Source of the DNA: Haemophilus parainfluenzae | GTDB taxonomy: Bacteria > Pseudomonadota > Gammaproteobacteria > Enterobacterales > Pasteurellaceae | DNA: 64,000 nucleotides | Assembly: GCF_900450995.1 (NCBI RefSeq) | Contig: NZ_UGHY01000002.1 | Coordinates: forward strand, 1,359,001-1,423,000 | Direction of reading: 5' to 3' | In this document: positions 57,982 through 64,000 of the stretch, in pieces | Position numbering within the stretch: position 1 is the stretch's first letter | Layout: the number at the start of each line of letters is the position of its first letter | Notes under the pieces: model-generated | Databases searched by the model: none | Told to the model about the DNA's origin: nothing | The model's input: the letters and a program-made list of their open reading frames with translations, nothing else | Translations under genes and position numbers: made by a program

Positions 57982-59283
57982 ATGCAAATTACATTATCAA
58001 CGGCTCCCACTTCGGAGAGTTGGGGCAAAAATGCCATTTTAAGTTTTAATCAAGATCAAGCCGTTATTCATCTTAAAGATGATGAAAAATCGAACCTTGT
58101 TTTAATTCAAAAAGCCGCACGTAAGTTACGTGGACAAGGTATTAAAGATGTTGAGCTTGTGGGGGATGTATGGGAATTAGAAAATTGCTGGGCATTTTAT
58201 CAAGGTTTTTACTCGGCGAAGCAAGATTATGCAATTGAATTTCCTCATTTAGATGATGAGCCACAAGATGAATTATTGGCCCGTATTGAATGTGGCGATT
58301 TTGTGCGTGAAATTATTAATGAACCGGCACAAACCCTTACTCCGGTTAAATTAGCAGAACGCGCAGTTGAGTTTATTTCTAAACAAGCCGAAAATTATGC
58401 CGATAAAAGTGCGGTCAGTTTTCAAATCATTTCTGGTGAAGCGTTAAAAGAGCAAGGTTACCATGGGATCTTTACTGTGGGTCGTGGTTCTATTAATCCA
58501 CCCGCTATGTTGCAATTAGATTTTAATCCGACTAATGATCCAAATGCGCCAGTATTAGCCTGTTTAGTCGGTAAAGGTATTACTTTTGACAGTGGCGGTT
58601 ATAGTATCAAACCAAGTGATGGTATGAGTACCATGCGTACCGATATGGGCGGAGCGGCGTTATTAACGGGCACATTAGGATTTGCCATTGCGCACGGTTT
58701 AAATCAACGTGTAAAACTCTATTTATGCTGTGCAGAAAACTTGGTGAGTGGTAATGCGTTTAAATTGGGTGATATCATCACGTATAAAAATGGTGTAACC
58801 GCTGAAATTTTAAATACTGATGCGGAAGGCCGTTTAGTATTGGCGGATGGCTTAATTGAAGCCGATAGTCAAAATCCACAATTTATTGTTGATTGTGCAA
58901 CCTTAACCGGTGCAGCGAAAGTAGCAGTCGGTAATGATTACCACAGTGTACTTTCTATGGATGATGCGTTGGTAAATAGCCTATTCCAAGCTGCGAAAGA
59001 AGAAAATGAACCGTTCTGGCGCTTACCTTTCGAAGCGTTTCATCGTAGCCAAATCACTTCTTCTTTTGCTGATATTGCAAATACAGGTACAGCGCCGGTT
59101 GTCGCGGGCGCAAGTACTGCAACGGCATTTTTATCGTATTTTGTGAAAAACTATCAACAACGTTGGTTGCATATTGATTGTTCGGCCACTTATCGTAAAT
59201 CAGGTAGTGATTTATGGGCGGTTGGCGCAACTGGAATCGGTGTGAAAACATTAGCAAATTTATTAGTAACGAAAGCAAGTTAA
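57982..59283 (+). CDS. pepB: Peptidase B (M17 leucyl aminopeptidase family)
   Basis: Broad aminopeptidase of the cytoplasm with two metal ions. 433 residues; the M17 signature [17 protein letters not shown] and [28 protein letters not shown] blocks are intact. ATG 57982 has a GGAG ribosome site. It marks the right border of the polysaccharide locus, as in related species. Confidence 0.96.
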   Translation: MQITLSTAPTSESWGKNAILSFNQDQAVIHLKDDEKSNLVLIQKAARKLRGQGIKDVELVGDVWELENCWAFYQGFYSAKQDYAIEFPHLDDEPQDELLARIECGDFVREIINEPAQTLTPVKLAERAVEFISKQAENYADKSAVSFQIISGEALKEQGYHGIFTVGRGSINPPAMLQLDFNPTNDPNAPVLACLVGKGITFDSGGYSIKPSDGMSTMRTDMGGAALLTGTLGFAIAHGLNQRVKLYLCCAENLVSGNAFKLGDIITYKNGVTAEILNTDAEGRLVLADGLIEADSQNPQFIVDCATLTGAAKVAVGNDYHSVLSMDDALVNSLFQAAKEENEPFWRLPFEAFHRSQITSSFADIANTGTAPVVAGASTATAFLSYFVKNYQQRWLHIDCSATYRKSGSDLWAVGATGIGVKTLANLLVTKAS

Positions 59284-59293
59284 GTAGGATTTT

Positions 59294-59713
59294 ATGACAG
59301 AACGTACTTTTTCAATTATCAAACCCGATGCAGTAAAGCGTCATTTAATTGGTGCTATTTTAGGGCGTTTTGAAGCACAGGGATTCCGTGTCGTTGCGCT
59401 TAAAATGGTGCAATTAACCAAAGACCAAGCGGAAGGTTTCTATGCGGAACACCAAGGTAAACCATTTTTTGAGCCGTTGGTGGAGTATATGATGTCTGGA
59501 CCGATGGTGGTTTCTGTGTTGGAAAAAGAAAATGCCGTGAAAGATTACCGCACTTTGATTGGTGCAACGAATCCGGCTGAGGCGGCAGAAGGCACTATCC
59601 GTAAAGACTTCGCATTAAGTCAGCGTGAAAACTCTGTCCATGGTTCTGATAGCGTTGAAAGCGCAAAACGAGAAATTGCTTATTTCTTTGTAGATTCAGA
59701 AATCCAACCGTAA
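59294..59713 (+). CDS. ndk: Nucleoside diphosphate kinase
   Basis: Equalises NTP and dNTP pools. 139 residues; [20 protein letters not shown] at the N-terminus and the phosphohistidine motif [20 protein letters not shown] at the C-terminus are clear. It begins ten bases after pepB and ends at a strong terminator. Confidence 0.98.
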   Translation: MTERTFSIIKPDAVKRHLIGAILGRFEAQGFRVVALKMVQLTKDQAEGFYAEHQGKPFFEPLVEYMMSGPMVVSVLEKENAVKDYRTLIGATNPAEAAEGTIRKDFALSQRENSVHGSDSVESAKREIAYFFVDSEIQP

Positions 59714-59726
59714 TTCATTTCTATAA

Positions 59727-59758
59727 AAAAGCACTTAGTGAATCGCTAAGTGCTTTTA
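59727..59758. terminator. Bidirectional terminator between ndk and the btuD-like gene
   Basis: AAAAGCACTTAG pairs with CTAAGTGCTTTT across a seven-base loop, and both strands end in T runs. Confidence 0.9.
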
Positions 59759-59760
59759 TT

Positions 59761-60491
59761 TTATTGCTTTTCAATTTTTGAGATAGTCTTTTTCATTGGA
59801 TCAATTTCAGCCTGAATATGAAAGGCTTTTGCCAAATTCTCCGCATTTAACACCGCTTGCGTTTCACCTACAGCTAACAATTTTCCTTTATCTAATAGAA
59901 CAATTTCATCACAAAATTGATAAGCCAACGAAAGGTGATGAATGGCAACAACACATGTATGTTGCGGTGTGAGTGATTGAAGCTGTTCCATCATATCAAT
60001 TTGATAATAAGGGTCGAGTGGCGCAATCGGCTCATCTACCAATAAAACAGGTGATTCCTTAATACAGCAACGAGCGAGTTGTACACGCGCTTTTTCGCCA
60101 CCTGAAAGTTGTTGGAAAGGTTTTTCGAGCAAATGCGTTACCGCAAATTTTTCTGAAAACGCTTGAATTTTTGACCGCTCTTTTTCTTTTGGTAATGGGG
60201 TTGCTAAACCTAACGCAATCACATCATAAACGGATAAATCCCAATGAATTTGCGTATTTTGTGCAAGGTAAGCAATGTGTTGGCTTTTTTCAGTTGCATT
60301 CATTTTGCTTAATGGTTGAGCATCAAACCAAATTTCCCCTTGTTTGAGGGCAAGATACCCGCAATGGTTTTCAATAAGGTAGATTTTCCCGCACCATTGG
60401 CGCCCATAATGCCAATCAATTTACCTGAAGGAAGCGTACAGTTGATGCCATTTAAGCAATAGGATTGGGTGAGTTTTTCAATTCTAATCAT
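59761..60491 (-). pseudogene. btuD: BtuD/FhuC-type ABC transporter ATPase, one frameshift
   Basis: ATPase for B12 or iron-siderophore uptake. It starts at 60491 ([20 protein letters not shown]), with Walker [13 protein letters not shown], then leaves the frame. The rest (MNATEKSQHIAYLAQN, the signature LSGGEKARVQLARC, Walker B VLLVDEPIAPLD, HHLSLAYQFCDE) is in the next frame. The break is explained by a missing base at 60348-60350 (three G on the plus strand where four are expected). Repaired length is 243 residues. The start overlaps the btuC stop by eight bases. Confidence 0.87.
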
Positions 60492-61461
60492 AGATTTTTC
60501 TCTGCTGCGTTAATAACATCCAAATCAAGCAAGGTGCGCCGATAAGTGCCGTCAATGTGCCGATGTAAATATGTGAGAACAGCGGGATATATAAAATGGC
60601 TAAATCGGCTAGTAACAGTAATAACGCCCCAATTAATGTGCTGGTAAGGTAAAGCTGTGATGGGCGAGCTTTTAGTAAAATACGGGCAAAGTGTGGCGCG
60701 ATTAGGCCGATAAAGCCAATGGTACCGGTTTGTGGAATGGTCGCCCCGACTAATAAGGCCACACCAAAGGTGCTGATGAAAAAGCTACGTTTCGGATCTA
60801 CGCCCATGGTGCTCGCAGTTTCTTCACCAAAGGTGAGTAAATCTAGGTATCGGCGAGTGTGGAATAAACAGAAGATCCCCGCCAGAACAATGGGGAGTGA
60901 AATAAGTAAAGTATCTAATTTTGCCCACATCAACGAGCCTTGTAACCAGCGGTAAAGTTCGGCTAATGCCCACGGACTTTCCGCGTTGGAAAGCAGTAAT
61001 GCAATTGCTGAGCCAAGTAGCATATTCACGGCTAAGCCACTTAGAATCATCATCGTGGTGCCGTAGTTTTTGGCGATCAAATACACGATTAAAAAACTTA
61101 AAAGTGCACCAATTACGCCACCCGCTAAGAGAAGTGAAAATGGTACAGCAAAATAATAAAGGGTAAATACACTAGCCGCTGTTGCACCAGCACTACTGCC
61201 GAGTAAACCTGGACTCGCTAATGGATTTTGGAAAATACCTTGCATCGCATTGCCGGCAATCGCGAGACTAGCTCCCGTCAATAAAGCTAAGCCAATACGC
61301 GGAAAACGAATATCCCACAGCACCATCGAACGCATATCGGTGAGCGCACCATCCGCATTTTTGAGATGGGCAAAGTCACCGAGCTGATGATAAATCGCAA
61401 AGCCGCTAATCAATAGCAACGCGAAGAAAAGTGCGGTATTTAATTTGAGTGTTTTGGTCAA
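60484..61461 (-). CDS. btuC: FecCD/BtuC-family ABC transporter permease
   Basis: A 325-residue membrane protein with about ten segments and the family blocks [45 protein letters not shown] and [17 protein letters not shown]. It imports B12 or Fe-siderophore/haem through the inner membrane with BtuD and a periplasmic binding protein. Lies between btuD and the repeat element. The gene on its upstream side is the btuF-like gene. Confidence 0.9.
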   Translation of the reverse strand: MTKTLKLNTALFFALLLISGFAIYHQLGDFAHLKNADGALTDMRSMVLWDIRFPRIGLALLTGASLAIAGNAMQGIFQNPLASPGLLGSSAGATAASVFTLYYFAVPFSLLLAGGVIGALLSFLIVYLIAKNYGTTMMILSGLAVNMLLGSAIALLLSNAESPWALAELYRWLQGSLMWAKLDTLLISLPIVLAGIFCLFHTRRYLDLLTFGEETASTMGVDPKRSFFISTFGVALLVGATIPQTGTIGFIGLIAPHFARILLKARPSQLYLTSTLIGALLLLLADLAILYIPLFSHIYIGTLTALIGAPCLIWMLLTQQRKIYD

Positions 61462-61510
61462 TGATCAATTTCCTATGTAATCCAAATATCATTTGTTAAT
61501 TTGAGTTTGT

Positions 61511-61679
61511 CAAATCTCCCCTAACCCCTCTTTGCTAAAGAGGGGGATTTCATTATTAAATTAATCTAGAGTGATGTAGTTACAATTTTTATATATGATA
61601 ATTTAAATAAATATCAAAATTATAAATTATCACCATAATAATTCCCCTCTTTAGCAAAGAGGGGTTAGGGGAGATTTGC
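61511..61679. repeat. 35-bp terminal inverted repeat pair, MITE-like
   Basis: A 35-base sequence starting CAAATCTCCCCTAACCCC at 61511 is present in perfect inverted form ending at 61679 (arms about 61511-61545 and 61645-61679). Each arm has an inner hairpin (CCCCTCTTT-GCT-AAAGAGGGG). About 99 AT-rich bases lie between. No coding sequence is seen. This may be a non-autonomous transposable element or a strong RNA hairpin. It fills the gap between the btuC- and btuF-like genes. Confidence 0.72.
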
Positions 61680-61686
61680 AACTACA

Positions 61687-62472
61687 TTATTTTAACTGTT
61701 GATAAATCTTCTCCGCCCCTTGCCACACACCGTGATCGAAGCAATAGGTATATTTCATTGGGATGCTGACAAGCGGTTGGTTTTTGAAAAAATCTTGCAA
61801 CATAGGGTGTTGTAGCAGTTCTGCTTGCGCATTGTAACCTTGTTTGTCAGTCAGTGAAATGAGCACATTCGGTTGGCTCAAAATCACTTTTTCTAGCGAG
61901 AAGTTTTGTGCGGTTAGTGGCGTTTTTAACGGTGTTAATCCGAGTAAATTTAACAGCACGGGATATTGCGGATAATAACTTTCCACTACGCCTGTTTCCG
62001 ACAAAATTAGTGTGTCAGTAAGCGGTCGATTTAAGTGAAAGTTTTGCGATTTGAGTTTTGTTACTAAATCAGCCGCCTTTTGCTCATTACCCAGTAGCTT
62101 GCCTAAGTCTAGAATCAGCGCAAATAATTCATCTGGTGTCTGCGGACTGTCGTTAATCGGAATAATCTTCGCGTTGAGTTTTTTCAGCTCTGCGACTAAT
62201 TGTGGATAAAAGGTTTCGTTAATCAGAATAGTTTTATCTAAATAGGGCAATAATTCCGTTAATTGCGGTTCCAGCACAGGTTTGTCGGTATTGATTTTGT
62301 CTAACATCATCAACGGATTTTTCGAATAAGGTGACTGTGCAGCAATTTGCGAAGGCTCAGCCAGTTCGATAAGCAGTCTGTCACTGCAAAGCGTAAGCGA
62401 GACAAATTGTTCCGAAGCCTGAGCGGTAAACGGAAGGAAAAGTGCGGTTAAAATTAAGCGAGTTTTTTGCAT
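61687..62472 (-). CDS. btuF: BtuF-like periplasmic substrate-binding protein
   Basis: A 261-residue exported protein (signal MQKTRLILTALFLPFTAQA) of the FecB/BtuF fold with VSLTLCSDRLLIELAEPSQIAAQ, DKPVLEPQLTELLPYLDKTILI and ILSETGVVESYYPQ stretches. It would hand the ligand to BtuCD. The ligand is probably cobalamin or another chelated cofactor (inference from neighbours). It lies between the repeat element and the receptor gene. Confidence 0.8.
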   Translation of the reverse strand: MQKTRLILTALFLPFTAQASEQFVSLTLCSDRLLIELAEPSQIAAQSPYSKNPLMMLDKINTDKPVLEPQLTELLPYLDKTILINETFYPQLVAELKKLNAKIIPINDSPQTPDELFALILDLGKLLGNEQKAADLVTKLKSQNFHLNRPLTDTLILSETGVVESYYPQYPVLLNLLGLTPLKTPLTAQNFSLEKVILSQPNVLISLTDKQGYNAQAELLQHPMLQDFFKNQPLVSIPMKYTYCFDHGVWQGAEKIYQQLK

Positions 62473-62545
62473 ATAGATAATGATACGCTACGCCATCAAG
62501 AATGTAAAAAGGCGTGCTAAGCACGCCCTTATTAGAGGGAAATAA

Positions 62546-64000
62546 TTAGAACGATCCTTTCAACCCAACATAAACGTTGCGACCGTCTTGGCCGTAGCGT
62601 ACTGTACTTTCATATTTTCGGTCAAAAACATTGTTTAAATTCGCATAAATGTTTAGATTTTTGCTTAATTGATAATTCACGCCTAAATTAACCAAAGTAT
62701 AAGAAGGCATTTGATAGCGATGTTTATTGTCATCCACTCTTTTACCAACATAAGAAATGTTTACATCACTGCCCCAGTGTTCAGTAATTTTATAAGCAAG
62801 TCCACCATTAGCCACGTGTTTCGGTCGACGAATTAATTGTAAACCAGAACTATCTTTAGCTGCAGTATAAGTGTAATTTGCATAAGCATTGAGTTTATCA
62901 TTCAGCTGTCCGCTATATGCTATTTCTACGCCACGAATATGGCTTGTGCCAGACATATTTTGTGCTTGATAAGTACACCAAGTAATACAAGAAACAATTT
63001 GATCGGAAATTAAATCTTTTACATTACGCGCAAAATACGTAACGTCCAAATTATGACGTTTATCGGATGTTTGTGTTAATAATCCGAATTCACCACCACG
63101 GCTTTTTTCTGATTTAAGCTCAAAGTTAGCAATTGAATAACCGCTGTAACCAAAGTATTCCGCAACATTTGGTGCTTGAGATGCAGAGCCTAACGCAGCA
63201 TGTAAACGGAAATTAGGAGAAAGACGGTATGCTCCAGCTAAACGTGCATTAAAAGCATGCCCATATTGAGAATTATCAATTGTTCGTCCGCTGATAGAAA
63301 GGCTATGATCATCTTCGCTTAACAATCGGTATTCTAACGCAACACTCTTTTCATTAAGTTTTAATTTATGGTTGTATTCTGAGCCTAAATAACGGCTTTT
63401 ATTATAGTCTGCTAACAAACTAAGAGATTGTTTAATGTCTCCTTCGCGATCAAAGTTGAAATCTAATTGATAGCTTGCGTCATCACGACGAGCAGTATAG
63501 TGTCCATAATAATCTTTGTTGTCAGTTTTAAAACGATTCAAATTAATTTTATGTTTGAATAAATCTTGATCGCTACCTAAATAGCCACTGAATTTATATA
63601 GCGTGTCACGAATGCGGGTTTTATAATCATTCATACCATCTTTTGCATCAAAATAGCTGTCATAACGCACCGTCTGACTAGAGTGCGACGTTAAAAATTC
63701 TACACCTTTTTTGCCATCATCAAATCCAACACGAGCAGACGCGTTATCGCGGTGGAATTTATCACGCTCAGTCCCTAGGAAAGATGGGCGATATTGTGCG
63801 CCATTTCTACCTTTATAAAGGAATTCTCGATCACTTAAGGCTGAAATACCACGTGTGTGATGGCTATCACCATGTAATGAATAATAAAAACCTTGATTAT
63901 AGCCTGAAACAGACGCAGAACCATCCACTGTACCATGCGAACCCGTACCAATATCAAAATCTAAGTTCACAGGCTTGTCTTTGTAAAGACCACTTTTTGT
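62546..64000 (-). CDS. btuB: TonB-dependent outer-membrane receptor (BtuB-like), 5' end outside window
   Basis: The frame is open from the window edge and ends at 62546, giving 485 residues of the beta-barrel part. It ends in a typical barrel C-terminus (NLNNVFDRKYESTVRYGQDGRNVYVGLKGSF) with terminal Phe. Repeated barrel strands such as FRLHAALGSASQAPNVAEYFGYSG, RHNLDVTYFARNVKDLISDQ and IRGVEIAYSGQL are visible. The signal peptide, TonB box and plug lie outside. Context with btuF, btuC and btuD suggests B12; a haem or siderophore receptor cannot be excluded. Confidence 0.85.
   Translation of the reverse strand, partial: TKSGLYKDKPVNLDFDIGTGSHGTVDGSASVSGYNQGFYYSLHGDSHHTRGISALSDREFLYKGRNGAQYRPSFLGTERDKFHRDNASARVGFDDGKKGVEFLTSHSSQTVRYDSYFDAKDGMNDYKTRIRDTLYKFSGYLGSDQDLFKHKINLNRFKTDNKDYYGHYTARRDDASYQLDFNFDREGDIKQSLSLLADYNKSRYLGSEYNHKLKLNEKSVALEYRLLSEDDHSLSISGRTIDNSQYGHAFNARLAGAYRLSPNFRLHAALGSASQAPNVAEYFGYSGYSIANFELKSEKSRGGEFGLLTQTSDKRHNLDVTYFARNVKDLISDQIVSCITWCTYQAQNMSGTSHIRGVEIAYSGQLNDKLNAYANYTYTAAKDSSGLQLIRRPKHVANGGLAYKITEHWGSDVNISYVGKRVDDNKHRYQMPSYTLVNLGVNYQLSKNLNIYANLNNVFDRKYESTVRYGQDGRNVYVGLKGSF

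Noticed and set aside
59761..64000. Cobalamin riboswitch in this cluster
   Set aside because: No B12-box-like conserved core was seen between the genes. It would be expected upstream of btuB, outside the window.

Overview
The window looks like a Haemophilus chromosome, most probably Haemophilus parainfluenzae or a close relative. The coding is AT-rich and dense. Copies of the Haemophilus-type DNA uptake signal core AAGTGCGGT (or its complement) are scattered throughout and often sit as inverted pairs at gene ends, where they act as terminators. The gene orders oapA-oapB-recO-rlmD-relA-dgkA, lspA-ispH, focA-pflB-pflA-protein E and glnA-[polysaccharide locus]-pepB-ndk match what I recall of H. 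influenzae and H. parainfluenzae. No rRNA, tRNA or CRISPR array was seen.

Layout. (1) 1-8045, minus strand: an L-fucose operon, fucR-fucI-fucK-alpha-L-fucosidase-PTS EIIC-fucU-fucA, with a perfect CRP site before fucI. Three members (fucR, the fucosidase and fucU) carry single-base frameshifts. (2) 8172-31946: housekeeping genes for envelope precursors (glmU, lspA, ispH), nucleotide hygiene (rdgB), competence (comE1 with a CRP-S site), anaerobic formate metabolism (focA, pflB, pflA), the adhesin protein E, EF-P and its modifier EpmB, oapAB, recO, rlmD, relA, dgkA, a glycerate permease/kinase pair, xerD, an MFS carrier and proC. (3) 32014-37822: a 5.8-kb integrative element inserted in the 5' end of rdgC. 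It carries a tyrosine integrase, a small excisionase-like protein, a ColE2-type replication protein interrupted by two amber codons, an XRE regulator and a small cargo block that includes a GIY-YIG protein. (4) 37789-42321: rdgC (with a new, element-supplied N-terminus), typA and glnA. (5) 42443-57943: an O-antigen-type polysaccharide locus. It has an ABC exporter (wzm/wzt), gtrA/gtrB and a distant GtrII-type glucosyltransferase, rmlBADC interrupted by a small RelA/SpoT-like protein, an RgpF-like rhamnosyltransferase, an epimerase/reductase, an O-acyltransferase, two GT2 glycosyltransferases and wbaP. (6) 57982-59713: pepB and ndk. (7) 59761-64000, minus strand: a BtuB/BtuF/BtuC/BtuD-like TonB and ABC uptake system, with btuB cut by the window end.

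How it works together. The fucose block would cleave fucosylated host glycans and feed L-fucose to L-lactaldehyde and DHAP under CRP control. The polysaccharide locus would start on undecaprenyl-P-galactose (WbaP), extend with rhamnose, export through Wzm/Wzt, and add glucose and acyl decorations. The start of gtrB contains four AACAG repeats, so glucosylation may be phase variable.

Data-quality caution. At least thirteen single-base indels break otherwise conserved genes (fucU x5, fucosidase, fucR, epmB, relA, gntP-family permease x2, glycerate kinase, the ABC ATPase). Almost all are one-base changes in homopolymers, mostly lost bases, and correcting them restores normal protein lengths. Residual assembly error is at least as likely as real gene decay. 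The most interesting biological leads are the RelA/SpoT-like gene inside the rhamnose cassette, the repeat in gtrB, and the rdgC-targeting element with its amber-interrupted rep.
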